A DNA stretch of 64,000 nucleotides from Desertivirga xinjiangensis (GTDB lineage Bacteria > Bacteroidota > Bacteroidia > Sphingobacteriales > Sphingobacteriaceae): the NCBI RefSeq assembly GCF_024436435.1, contig NZ_JAFMZP010000004.1, forward strand, positions 558,001-622,000, in the 5' to 3' direction. The translations under genes and the position numbers were made by a program. The notes below the pieces were generated by a model. That model saw only the letters and a program-made list of their open reading frames with translations. It had not been told where the DNA came from and did not search any database. This document shows positions 18,784-27,282 of the stretch, piece by piece; the first letter of the stretch is position 1, and each line of letters opens with the position of its first letter.

Positions 18784-19283
18784 TATTCTAGATGAGCATA
18801 AACTATGTGCTTTATCTTGTTGCCACAGGTTCTATATTCTGAGGCATAATAGGAGTACATTTATATTGAGTCTATTTTAAATGCTTCCCTTTACACCGTC
18901 GTTTGGTCGGTTACCAAACCAACTATCAGTGTATTTGAAATCCTTGTATTAAACTGATATTTAACCATTTATAGCAACAAGTTCGAACCCGGTTGGGTGC
19001 ACCAAAAAACTCAAAAGCAACTTTACAACATGGCACTGTCCGTAGTATTAAGGCCAAACGAAGCTACCTATATGCTGAGGATTTGTAAGAGCAATTCAAT
19101 AGGTATTATCAAGACAATTTGTGAAAAAGAACCCATGTTACAAATATGTTACAACCCCATTTCTCCCTCTCCAAAAATCTCCGTAAATTAGCCTTCAGTT
19201 GAACGGAAACGAAGATATTCGCCTCTAACGCTCGAAACATTCCCAAATGCCTTATAATCTTTTGGTCGTTAATTAGTATTATT
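18784..19283. other. 500-bp gap at the island edge, with hairpin
   Basis: The gap holds a perfect hairpin GTTTGGT-CGGTT-ACCAAAC (18901-18919), a possible terminator after the metallopeptidase, and the tRNA-like fragment described next. Short frames in it show no recognisable protein. Confidence 0.45.
18981..19004 (+). other. tRNA 3'-end fragment, candidate attachment site
   Basis: These 24 nt read like the end of a tRNA: T-loop GTTCGAAC, a T-stem half CCGGT, an acceptor half TGGGTGC, discriminator A and CCA. The preceding bases cannot form the T-stem partner or the 5' acceptor GCACCCA, so no full tRNA is present. Integrases commonly recombine in the T-arm and leave such a 3' copy at the far end of an island. 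This probably marks the right boundary of the defence island, with the complete tRNA at the other end. Confidence 0.6.
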
Positions 19284-19799
19284 TCATTTTTTTCTCGAAT
19301 AAACAAAGGTGTTTTTCTTTTCACCATGCTCTTTAACCTCAATTAAATCTGGCATCCTGTTTAAAGCATTTGAAATTGACGAGCTCTTGTAGTCCCACCC
19401 ATATTTTTTTAAGGTATCCTTAATTTCATGTACTTCCAAAGGCGACCTCATAAAGTCTTTTTTTAAAAGGATGTGATTGATGCCGAAAACGATCTTCGGC
19501 CTCTTAGAAAGAATTTCCACCGCGGGGCTACCTCTTTTTTTATGCAGGTTAAGAATCTTATCTCTAAAATCATCGGGGACAGTAAAAATGTCATCTGAAA
19601 TCTGCTTCAGTTTTAAGTCTAGAAATGAAAGTATCTTGTCTAATAGATCAAGATTGTAACCAGATTGTGCTGCTTCAATATTTGCAATAGATCTTTTAGA
19701 GACATCGGTAACTATGGAAAAATCGTGTTGAGATAATCCTAAAGCGTTTCGGATAGATTTTATATTGGAGCCGATAATGACTCTGCTCAATGATGCCAT
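19284..19799 (-). CDS. XRE-family regulator with C-terminal winged-helix-like domain
   Basis: A 171-aa protein. Residues 9-65 form a Cro/C1 helix-turn-helix (IKSIRNALGLSQHDFSIVTD, then KRSIANIEAAQSG). The C-terminal half (about 105-165) contains a second likely DNA-binding fold (LEVHEIKDTLKKYGWDYKSSS, then SNALNRMPDLIEV), resembling winged-helix segments that read paired sites. It is alone on the minus strand between the att-like fragment and an inverted-repeat cluster about 100 bp upstream of its start. That cluster may be its control region. The target genes are unknown. It could be the last gene of the mobile island or the first chromosomal gene. Confidence 0.75.
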   Translation of the reverse strand: MASLSRVIIGSNIKSIRNALGLSQHDFSIVTDVSKRSIANIEAAQSGYNLDLLDKILSFLDLKLKQISDDIFTVPDDFRDKILNLHKKRGSPAVEILSKRPKIVFGINHILLKKDFMRSPLEVHEIKDTLKKYGWDYKSSSISNALNRMPDLIEVKEHGEKKNTFVYSRKK

Positions 19800-19901
19800 T
19801 AAGCAAAAAGATTACTTAAAATGATTTCAAATGGTGCATGAATTTGTATTTTATAAATTTATATGTATATTTAAATCGTTATTTTATAGGTAATTAATTA
19901 A

Positions 19902-20106
19902 GAGTCTTGCGGCTACATTTCTGACACCGTGACGTAAGACAGCAGATTAACCCCTACGTCTAAAACTGATATGCTATATTTGTATGTCAAATAGATGTGG
20001 GGTCTGCTGTAATTCCATGTCACGTAAGGTGTCAGAAGCAGTATGTAGCCATGGTTAGCAGAACCCACATCTATTTTCTGCATACTCAAGACTCGTATTG
20101 ACATAC
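19902..20106. repeat. Cluster of nested inverted repeats (205 bp)
   Basis: Six pairs of complementary arms lie within 205 bp: GAGTCTTG 19902/CAAGACTC 20087; GGCTACAT 19911/ATGTAGCC 20043; TCTGACACC 19920/GGTGTCAGA 20028; CAGCAGA 19940/TCTGCTG 20003; GTATGTCAA 19982/TTGACATAC 20098; and AGATGTGGG near 19993 with CCCACATCT near 20064. The first four nest as one large palindrome and the last two cross it, so two alternative folds are possible. It may be a MITE-like element or a structured RNA. No gene is supported inside it. Confidence 0.6.
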
Positions 20107-20353
20107 GAGAATGAAATATTTTTCCAGTAAACATTTCCTCCAGAATCTCATCACTGCACCCGAGTGAACTCCAAGGCTGCTGCCTGATTTGCCATCTACC
20201 CGGTTTAGAAACGTCTCTGATTTAGTTTACGTCCCTCACTCGCACAGATAGCGATTAGCCACCTGCCGATCTCCAACATCTTATTGAGAATTCATTTTAA
20301 AAGCCCTCAGCGAGCTTAACGGAATCCTATTGCCCAAATTTTTTCCAAATCAC

Positions 20354-20836
20354 ATGAAAATTACCATGTCCTATTTTTACATTTTACACTCCCAAAAACT
20401 AATCATTCTGACCAGTTTTAAACTGTTCCTCATCATCATCTTAACTTCTGGTACCTCAGCCCGGGCTCAGAACATACTCACCAACCCCTCCGATACGGCC
20501 ACCGTGATCCTGATCCGCACCTCCACTGCCGATAAGATCCAGGCCATCGGGGCACTGCAGCAACTCGATTTCGACCCTTACGGCTGCCGGGTGTATAACG
20601 GCAGCCTGAGCCAGTTCATGCAAGGCCTCAAAGCCACTTACCTGAAAGAGGCCCGCTTAAGCCTGATCGACGGCACTGGCTATGCCGATCCCATCGACCT
20701 GCTGCTGGATACGCCGCTGAACAGCATCGAACTTTTGAACCAAGCCCTGGCACCGTACGACCTCCGCTTTGTCACCATAAAGGAGCAAGCGCATGCCCTA
20801 AAAGCCTTGACCCTTCAAACCAAACCAGGCCACTGA
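20354..20836 (+). CDS. Small exported STN-like protein
   Basis: An exported protein of about 160 aa. A hydrophobic N terminus (LIILTSFKLFLIIILTSG) ending in SARAQ reads as a signal peptide, so it should be periplasmic. The mature part contains LLLDTPLNSIELLNQALAPYDLRFVTIKEQ, which resembles the second half of an STN (secretin/TonB N-terminal) domain. Such a domain is normally fused to the front of regulated SusC proteins, while the SusC two genes downstream lacks it. A split STN module is therefore possible, though weakly supported. I prefer the ATG at 20354 (or 20366) over the TTG at 20330. Base composition is GC-rich, as in the following genes. Confidence 0.6.
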   Translation: MKITMSYFYILHSQKLIILTSFKLFLIIILTSGTSARAQNILTNPSDTATVILIRTSTADKIQAIGALQQLDFDPYGCRVYNGSLSQFMQGLKATYLKEARLSLIDGTGYADPIDLLLDTPLNSIELLNQALAPYDLRFVTIKEQAHALKALTLQTKPGH

Positions 20837-20844
20837 AAATAACT

Positions 20845-21030
20845 ATGACACTCAAAACAGACAACACCGAAGCCGGGGCCTTCAGAAAATGCCTGATCGT
20901 CATTGGTATCCTCATGCTGCTGGTCACCATCGTACTGGTCAGTACGCTGGTCAATGCCGCAAACAGGTCATACAGTAAACCAGGACCACAGCCCAATCCT
21001 ATCACCCATAAAACGCTCAATAAAAAATGA
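20845..21030 (+). CDS. Small single-pass membrane protein
   Basis: A 61-aa protein with one strong membrane segment (CLIVIGILMLLVTIVLVSTLV, residues 16-36) and a short basic, proline-containing tail. It starts 8 bp after the STN-like gene and overlaps the SusC start by 4 bp (ATGA), so it is part of the operon rather than a chance frame. No family is recognised. It may link the periplasmic STN-like protein or the transporter to the inner membrane, which is inference. Confidence 0.6.
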   Translation: MTLKTDNTEAGAFRKCLIVIGILMLLVTIVLVSTLVNAANRSYSKPGPQPNPITHKTLNKK

Positions 21031-24000
21031 AGAAATACCTGCTCATCATCATCATGCTCAACCTCCTGTCGGCAACCTATAGCCAGCAGATCCTTCGCGG
21101 AACGATAATTTCCGCCATAGATAAGCTTCCGCTGCCCGGAGCCAGCATCCGCATCAAAGAAAATAACAGCTCCGCCACTGCCGACGAAAAAGGAGGGTTC
21201 AGCGTCAGCGCCCCACCGGCTCCTTTTACGATCGAAGCCAGCTTCATCGGCTTCCGCAAAAAAGAACAACGTATCAGCAGCCTGCCCGCGGAGGGCACAC
21301 TTACCCTGACCCTGGAAGAAGATGCCAGACGCCTCCAGGAAGTGGTAGTATCTACCGGCTACCAGGAAATTCCTGCCGAAAGAGCTACCGGTTCCTTCGC
21401 ACATATTGGCGAGGAACTCTACAACCGCCAGGTAAGCAGCGATGTGCTCAGCCGCCTGAAAGCACTGGCCCCCTCGCTGCTTTTCGACGAGAGGGGAGGA
21501 GGCCAAAGCCTCAGCATCCGCGGAAGAAGCACCATCTATGCCAACGATCAGCCCCTGATCGTGCTGGATAACTTCCCCTACGAGGGAGATATCAACAACA
21601 TCAACCCTAATGACATTGAAAGTATCAGCATCTTGAGAGATGCCGCAGCAGCCTCCATCTGGGGAGCCAGGGCAGGCAACGGGGTGATCGTGATCACCAG
21701 CAAAAAGGGCAGGGAAGGACAGCCCCTAAACGTAGAGTTTAACGCCAATACCACCGTGGTCAACCGGCCCGACCTGTTTTATCCGCCCGCCATCTCCCCA
21801 TCCGATTACATCGATGTGGAGCAGTACCTCTTCGACCTGAACCTGTATAACAGCGACCTGGGCAATACCACTACCCGGCCTCCGGTATCGCCGGTGGTCG
21901 AGATCCTGGCCCGGCAAAGAGCCGGAACTATCACCAGCGCTGATGCGCAGTTAGCGATAGATAATTATCGAGGTTACGATCTGAGGAAGGAACTGGAAAA
22001 ACACTTTTACCGCCGGGGGCTCAACCAGCAGTATCACTTGAACTTCAGGGGAGGCAGCCAAAAGCACAGCTATTTTTTCTCCGCAGGGTATGATGATAAC
22101 CAAACAGAAAAGACCGGCAACAGCTCTAACCGGCTCTCACTGAACGCTCGGCAGAGCTTCAGCCCGCTGAAGAACCTTGAGCTCAGCAGCCAGATCGGCA
22201 TCAGCCAGTCGGGCAACCGGATCAATAATACCCTGACCGACCTGGTCACCGGGGGACCATCCGGCAGGGTGATGTACCCCTACACCCGCCTGGCCGACGA
22301 GCAGGGCAATCACCTGGCTGCGGTGAAAGACTACCGGGACGCCTTTAAGAAAGAAGCAGAAGCAAGGGGCGTATACAACTGGGATTACGTGCCCCTGGAT
22401 GAACTGGAACTGGCGGACAACCGCAGCCGCCGGAATGATACCCGGATCCAGAGCAGCATTAAGTATGAGTTGCTTAAGGGATTCAGCGCCACACTGCTCT
22501 ACCAGTTTGAAAGGCAGTACACCGAAGGCCGGGACCTGCGCAGCGCCGAAAGTTATTTCGTGCGCAACCTGATCAATCGTTATACTACCTTCTCCGGAAC
22601 TACCTTAACCCGTAACATCCCCGAAGGAGCTTTCCTGAACCGGAGCAGCAGTACCCTGAATGCCCATAGCGGCAGGGCTCAGCTCAATTACAGCAAAAGC
22701 TGGAAGGAGCACGAACTGCATGCCCTGGCAGGAACGGAGATCCGCGAGCTCAGCGTTAACGGCAGCCGCAACCGCTATTACGGCTATGATGAGAACCTGG
22801 GTTCCTCGCAGACGGTTAACTTTAAGAATAGCTTCAGCCTGTATCCCTCCGGTTCAGGCCTGATCCCCATGGAGCAGGGCATCAGCTCCACCACCGACCG
22901 CTACCGCTCGTACTTTGCCAATGCCTCCTACACCTATAAGAGCCGCTATACGGTATCCGGCAGCAGTCGCATGGATCAGTCCAACTTCTTCGGCCTGAAC
23001 CGCAACCAGCGGGCCGTGCCCCTGTGGTCGGCCGGGATGAAGTGGAATGTCGCCAGAGAAGGCTTTTATGATCTGTCCTTCTTACCTGAGCTTTCGCTGC
23101 GTGCCAGTTACGGCTTCAACGGCAATATCAATAAATCCGTCACGGCATTAACCACGGCAACCTTCAGCAGCAACACGCTGACCGGATCGCCCGGGGCAAC
23201 AATCAGCAGTCCCCCCAACCCCGAGCTGGGCTGGGAGCGAACCGGCATCTTTAACCTGGGGCTGGACTTTGGCACCCGGAACCGGAGACTGGCAGGAAGC
23301 ATTGAGTATTACTCCAAGAAAGGGCTCGACCTGATCGGGGACAGTCCCCTGGATCCTACTTCCGGCCTGACATCCTACCGGGGAAACGTCGCCGCTATGA
23401 AAGGTAAGGGTATAGATGTGCAGCTTAATACCCGGAACATTCAGAGAGCCTTCAGCTGGGAGAGCGCTGTATTGTTCAGCTATACTACCGATGAGATCAC
23501 CAAATACGAGGTGAAACCGGTGTTTTCCTTGTATATGGCAGATGCGAGCCTCAACTACAGCAGTACGCAGTATTCGCCCACACCCGGCAAACCGCTGTTT
23601 GCCGTTTACAGCAGGCCATTTGCTGGCTTGGACCCGCAGACGGGGGACCCAATGGGTTATGTGAACGGACAGCCCAGCAGCAATTACGCTGCGCTCAATT
23701 CCAATACCGGTCAAACGGTGGACAGCCTGGTGTACCACGGGCGGGCATTGCCTCCGGTTTTCGGTGCCTTCCGGAATACTTTCAGCTATAAAAGCTTTTC
23801 CCTTTCGGCCAATATTTCCTACCGTCTGGGTTATTACTTCCGGCGAAGTTCCATTGACTACACGGCACTGTTCAGCACAGGGAAAGGGCACAGCGACTAT
23901 GCCCTGCGCTGGCAGAAGCCCGGCGATGAGATTTCAACAACGGTACCTTCCCGGCCGGCAGGCCTGAACGAAGCCCGGGATTACTTCTACAACCGCTCAT

Positions 24001-24227
24001 CGGTACTGGTAGAAAAAGGGGATCATATCCGTCTGCAGGATATCCAGGCCAGCTGGCAGCTCAGCAGGCAGCAGTTTCGCAAGCTGCCCCTGCAGCAAGT
24101 GCAGCTCTATGTGTATGTAAACAATGCGGGTATCCTCTGGAGGGCCAACGATCAGGGGATCGATCCTGATTATCCGGCTATGACCGAGCCGCTAAGTATA
24201 TCTTTTGGAATTAAAACGCTTTTATAA
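21027..24227 (+). CDS. SusC/RagA-family TonB-dependent outer-membrane transporter
   Basis: A 1066-aa TonB-linked outer-membrane protein. A signal peptide is followed by a carboxypeptidase-D-like beta-sandwich (about 22-110: LRGTIISAIDKLPLPGASI, then ATADEKGGFS), a plug domain with SIRGRSTIYANDQPLIVLD and the hallmark IESISILRDAAAASIWGARA, and a long beta-barrel. There is no N-terminal STN domain. The SusD partner follows after 16 bp. With SusD it imports an oligomeric ligand across the outer membrane in a TonB-dependent manner. The gene is clearly GC-richer than the surrounding DNA, suggesting transfer. The nearby thioredoxin and the absence of glycosidases suggest a ligand other than a typical glycan. 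Confidence 0.93.
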   Translation: MKKYLLIIIMLNLLSATYSQQILRGTIISAIDKLPLPGASIRIKENNSSATADEKGGFSVSAPPAPFTIEASFIGFRKKEQRISSLPAEGTLTLTLEEDARRLQEVVVSTGYQEIPAERATGSFAHIGEELYNRQVSSDVLSRLKALAPSLLFDERGGGQSLSIRGRSTIYANDQPLIVLDNFPYEGDINNINPNDIESISILRDAAAASIWGARAGNGVIVITSKKGREGQPLNVEFNANTTVVNRPDLFYPPAISPSDYIDVEQYLFDLNLYNSDLGNTTTRPPVSPVVEILARQRAGTITSADAQLAIDNYRGYDLRKELEKHFYRRGLNQQYHLNFRGGSQKHSYFFSAGYDDNQTEKTGNSSNRLSLNARQSFSPLKNLELSSQIGISQSGNRINNTLTDLVTGGPSGRVMYPYTRLADEQGNHLAAVKDYRDAFKKEAEARGVYNWDYVPLDELELADNRSRRNDTRIQSSIKYELLKGFSATLLYQFERQYTEGRDLRSAESYFVRNLINRYTTFSGTTLTRNIPEGAFLNRSSSTLNAHSGRAQLNYSKSWKEHELHALAGTEIRELSVNGSRNRYYGYDENLGSSQTVNFKNSFSLYPSGSGLIPMEQGISSTTDRYRSYFANASYTYKSRYTVSGSSRMDQSNFFGLNRNQRAVPLWSAGMKWNVAREGFYDLSFLPELSLRASYGFNGNINKSVTALTTATFSSNTLTGSPGATISSPPNPELGWERTGIFNLGLDFGTRNRRLAGSIEYYSKKGLDLIGDSPLDPTSGLTSYRGNVAAMKGKGIDVQLNTRNIQRAFSWESAVLFSYTTDEITKYEVKPVFSLYMADASLNYSSTQYSPTPGKPLFAVYSRPFAGLDPQTGDPMGYVNGQPSSNYAALNSNTGQTVDSLVYHGRALPPVFGAFRNTFSYKSFSLSANISYRLGYYFRRSSIDYTALFSTGKGHSDYALRWQKPGDEISTTVPSRPAGLNEARDYFYNRSSVLVEKGDHIRLQDIQASWQLSRQQFRKLPLQQVQLYVYVNNAGILWRANDQGIDPDYPAMTEPLSISFGIKTLL

Positions 24228-24243
24228 TCAAGCAAATAAAATT

Positions 24244-25596
24244 ATGAGAAAATATAGCTTTTACCTGATCCTGATCATGCTGGTCTGTTCCTGCAAGGAA
24301 GATTGGCTCGATATCAAAAGCGATATCAGCAAGATCGTGCCGCAAACACTTGCCGATATGCGGCTGCTGCTTAATAGCGCCACTTTTAACCTGAACTACA
24401 CTACCCTGGGCGAGGTTGCCGCCGATAACATCAGCCTGAATGCTGCCCAGCTGGCAGGGGGAAGTGCCATGGAACGGAACGCCTATGTCTGGGAAGCCGA
24501 CATCTTTGCAGGCAGCACAGTAGTGACCCAGTGGAACAGCGCCTATAACCAAGTGTTCACGGCCAATGTAGTGCTGGAAGGGTTGGAAAAGATAACTGAT
24601 GAAATAACACCCGGTAAGCAGAGCGAATGGAACGACCTGAAAGGGAGAGCCCTCTTTTACCGGGCCAGGGCTCATTACGACATGCTGGTGATGTTCACTA
24701 AGCCCTATGCTGCTGTCAGCGCAGGGAATGACCCCGGCATCCCGCTGCGGCTAAGCTCTGACATCCATGCGCCCGTAGTCCGGGCAGGGCTTCAGGAAAG
24801 CTATGACCAGGTGATCAGCGACCTGAAATCCTCTCTGGAGCTGCTTCCGACCCTGCCTTCCCATAAAACTGAACCCTCGAAGGCTGGAACCGAAGCGATG
24901 CTGGCCAGGGTTTACATGGCTATGGGGAATTATGAAAATGCACTGGATTATGCAGAGAAAGCTTTACTAAGAAACAGCGAATTGATTGATTATAATACTC
25001 TCACAGCAAGTACCGCCAATCCCTTTGCTGCCTATAATGCAGAAACGATCTACTTCTCCCGGCAGGCCACCCTGGGAGTGATCGTAAACAGCGGGGTAGA
25101 TGGAGCCTTGTATGCTTCGTACACTGCTACTGACCTGCGTAAAGCGCTTTATTTTCGTTCGAACATGGATGGTAGCTATACGTTCAAGGCCAGCTATGCA
25201 GGCAGTACCCTGCTGTTTGGGGGAACAGCGAGCCCCGAGATGTACCTGATCAAAGCGGAATGTTTGGCCCGTAAAGGTGAGACTCTGCCAGCCATGGAAA
25301 CACTCAATACCCTGCTTGAAAAGCGTTACGACGATGAGGATTTCGTGCCGCTGGAGGCAGGCGGGGCAGAGGAGGCCCTGCGTACCATTCTTGCCGAAAG
25401 GCGTAAGGAGCTGGTATTTACCGGGCTGCGCTGGCAGGATCTGCGGCGGCTGAACCAGGATCCCCGCTTCGCGGTGACCCTGGTTCGCTCAGCGAATAAT
25501 AAGGAGTACCGGCTGGAGCCGGGAAGCAACCGGTATACGTTCCCTATCCCGGATTATATTATTAGTTCGAGCGGGATGGCGCAAAATCCGAGGTAA
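24244..25596 (+). CDS. SusD/RagB-family surface lipoprotein
   Basis: A lipoprotein of 450 aa counted from the ATG at 24244; the upstream ATG at 24205 lies inside susC and would spoil the signal peptide. The lipobox LVCSC is followed by Lys-Glu-Asp, a pattern that fits surface export in Bacteroidota. The tetratricopeptide-like SusD fold is visible in GRALFYRARAHYDMLVMF, in ARVYMAMGNYENALDYAEKAL, and in the C-terminal ERRKELVFTGLRWQDLRRL, the conserved family end. It caps the upstream SusC barrel and binds the ligand. It is followed by palindromic repeats rather than a clear terminator. Confidence 0.92.
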   Translation: MRKYSFYLILIMLVCSCKEDWLDIKSDISKIVPQTLADMRLLLNSATFNLNYTTLGEVAADNISLNAAQLAGGSAMERNAYVWEADIFAGSTVVTQWNSAYNQVFTANVVLEGLEKITDEITPGKQSEWNDLKGRALFYRARAHYDMLVMFTKPYAAVSAGNDPGIPLRLSSDIHAPVVRAGLQESYDQVISDLKSSLELLPTLPSHKTEPSKAGTEAMLARVYMAMGNYENALDYAEKALLRNSELIDYNTLTASTANPFAAYNAETIYFSRQATLGVIVNSGVDGALYASYTATDLRKALYFRSNMDGSYTFKASYAGSTLLFGGTASPEMYLIKAECLARKGETLPAMETLNTLLEKRYDDEDFVPLEAGGAEEALRTILAERRKELVFTGLRWQDLRRLNQDPRFAVTLVRSANNKEYRLEPGSNRYTFPIPDYIISSSGMAQNPR

Positions 25597-25601
25597 GAAC
25601 A

Positions 25602-25825
25602 GCTAAGTTCAAGGGCTGCCGAAACAAGTTCGGCATGACGAGCGGGTGTAGTTCGGCATGACGAGCAGGTGTAGAAAGGCTGTGTCGTCATCCTGAACTC
25701 GCTTCAGGATCTCTTGGCCCGGCATTCTCCCATGCTAAGTTCAAGGGCTGCCGAAACAAGTTCGGCATGACGAGCAGGTGAAGAAAGGCTGTGTAGTCAT
25801 CCTGAACTCGCTTCAGGATCTCTTG
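25602..25825. repeat. REP-like palindromic repeats, two imperfect direct copies
   Basis: Two copies, offset by 132 bp, begin GCTAAGTTCAAGGGCTGCCG (25602 and 25734). Each holds two palindromes, CCGAAACAAGTTCGG and TCCTGAACTCGCTTCAGGA. The first copy contains an extra internal duplication of GTTCGGCATGACGAGC. They fill the gap between the SusD and thioredoxin genes. Related CCTGAA...TTCAGG palindromes recur at 27.3-27.5 kb and 33.35 kb. Confidence 0.8.
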
Positions 25826-25874
25826 ACGTAAATGCTTCTTAACATATTCTCATATCGCTTTAAAATAAACGCAA

Positions 25875-27173
25875 ATGAAATTCACTATAATCCTGGCAAG
25901 CACTGCAGCCCTTTTCTTTTCGGAGGGGCTGCAGGCACAGGGCAACTCGAAGCCCCTAAAGATCGGGGAGGTGCTGCCCGATCTTACCATCAGCAAGCTG
26001 ATGAATTATCCAGCCACAGAAGTTCCGCTCTCGCACTTTGCAGGCAAGGCCCTGCTGCTTGAATTCTGCAATGTGTATTGCAGTAAGTGTACCGAAATGA
26101 TCCCGCAGATGGAGGCGCTGCAGAAACGATTTGCCGGCAAACTCCAGGTTATTCGGATCACCCGCAATACCCGGCAGCAAGTCAAAGACTGGCAGTCGCG
26201 GTATGGATCCAAAGCCGCCATGACCTTACCCATGGCCGTGGAAGACAGTACCTTTATCCAGCTCTTCCCGGTAAAGCTGCCTCACCATGCCTGGATTGAC
26301 AGCAGGGGAGTGGTCAGAGCCATTACGCAGCAAACCAACATCTCCGAAGAAAGGATCAGGCAGCTGCTGGCCGGAGAGCCCTTAAACCTTCCGGAGGTGC
26401 AGTACCTGGAAAACTTCGATCCGAAAAAGCCGCTGTACGCTGATTCCAGTCTTAATCTTCAGCAGTATGTGCAGTACCATTCCGTGTTTACCGGGTATAT
26501 CAACGGCATCAACAGCAAGGTGGGGTATACCATTGATCCCTCGGGTAAGCATTATACCCGGCTGGCCTTCTACAATACCCCGGTAAAGAACATGCTGAAA
26601 TATGCCTTCGGCGGCTATCCCGAAAGTAAATTCGGGAACCCTACAGATGACCGGATGCTGATCTTTGAGGTGCAGGATAAAAGCCGGTTCATTCCTCCGG
26701 CAGATGAGGCCGAACGGGCAGCCTGGGACTGGGAGAATGCCTGGTGTTACGAGGTGCAGGTTCCTGCAAAGCACAGGCGGGGTCTTCAGGAACTGATGCA
26801 GCAGGATCTCTGCCGGTACTTCGGAGTGAAGGTTGCGGTGGAGAAGAGGAAAGTAACCGGGCTGGCATTGCAGGGGATAGGGGTGTATGACAGCCTGCTT
26901 ACCCGGGGCGGCAAGACCCAAACGATCTACAACAGCCTGAGCCAGACGTACCAGCTGAAGAATGTGCCGGCGCAAAAGCTGGTAAGTACGTTGAAGGGTA
27001 TGCTGGAAAAGTATATGGTGGTGGATGAAACGGGGATAAGGGAGAATATTGATATGCAGCTGCCCCGCTCAGAAAACCTGGACGAGGTGAATAAGAGTTT
27101 GAAGAGATACGGGTTGTGGCTGATCGTGAAGGAGGTGGAAGCGGAGATGCTGGTGATCAGGGATGAGGGTTGA
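25875..27173 (+). CDS. Exported TlpA-like thioredoxin with DUF3738-like C-terminal part
   Basis: A 432-aa protein. A signal peptide is followed by a thioredoxin-like domain (about 28-160) with active site C69-S-K-C72 in EFCNVYCSKCTEMIPQME; the substitution of Trp and Pro is unusual, since thioredoxins normally read WCxPC. The C-terminal half ends in LKRYGLWLIVKEVEAEMLVI, similar to DUF3738-type proteins found with redox proteins in soil bacteria. It is periplasmic and likely acts as a disulfide reductase or thiol oxidoreductase. It shares the high GC content of the SusCD genes upstream and may be read with them, though REP-like repeats separate them. It could process or reduce the imported ligand, which is speculative. 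Confidence 0.82.
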   Translation: MKFTIILASTAALFFSEGLQAQGNSKPLKIGEVLPDLTISKLMNYPATEVPLSHFAGKALLLEFCNVYCSKCTEMIPQMEALQKRFAGKLQVIRITRNTRQQVKDWQSRYGSKAAMTLPMAVEDSTFIQLFPVKLPHHAWIDSRGVVRAITQQTNISEERIRQLLAGEPLNLPEVQYLENFDPKKPLYADSSLNLQQYVQYHSVFTGYINGINSKVGYTIDPSGKHYTRLAFYNTPVKNMLKYAFGGYPESKFGNPTDDRMLIFEVQDKSRFIPPADEAERAAWDWENAWCYEVQVPAKHRRGLQELMQQDLCRYFGVKVAVEKRKVTGLALQGIGVYDSLLTRGGKTQTIYNSLSQTYQLKNVPAQKLVSTLKGMLEKYMVVDETGIRENIDMQLPRSENLDEVNKSLKRYGLWLIVKEVEAEMLVIRDEG

Positions 27174-27231
27174 GGTGGTTTTTTCCTGGCAAAACGCAAG
27201 GGTGAGTCGGAAACTCTGGTTTATTTGTTAA

Positions 27232-27274
27232 TCCGTAGTCTGCTGACGCGTTGGCCTTTTCACAAGACTACGGA
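27232..27274. terminator. Long hairpin TCCGTAGTCT...AGACTACGGA
   Basis: A perfect 10-bp stem (27232-27241 with 27265-27274) around a 23-nt loop lies 58 bp downstream of the thioredoxin stop. It lacks a T-run. It may be a terminator or mRNA-stabilising structure. Confidence 0.4.
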
Positions 27275-27282
27275 CAGCGCGC

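Noticed and set aside
18929-19004. A full tRNA gene ending at the CCA
   Set aside because: The upstream 50 nt cannot form acceptor, D or anticodon arms; only the 3' part matches.
18997-19191. Frame of 64 codons starting in the tRNA-like fragment
   Set aside because: It begins inside the CCA end of the tRNA remnant and shows no domain.
19109-19342. Minus-strand frame of 77 codons overlapping the XRE gene end
   Set aside because: It overlaps a well-supported regulator by 59 bp and has no recognisable features.
19913-20134. Minus-strand frame of 73 codons in the inverted-repeat cluster
   Set aside because: Its sequence simply follows the palindromes; there is no domain or initiation signal.
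20199-20208. A CCCGGTTTAG half-site upstream of the STN-like gene
   Set aside because: It lacks the left half and a nearby TAnnTTTG box, so it does not belong to the four-site operator set.
20772-21506. Minus-strand 244-codon frame opposite the SusC start
   Set aside because: Antisense to three genes with strong support; long antisense frames are expected in GC-rich DNA.
23148-23891. Minus-strand 247-codon frame opposite the SusC barrel
   Set aside because: It is antisense to a conserved SusC region in the GC-rich block and resembles no protein family.
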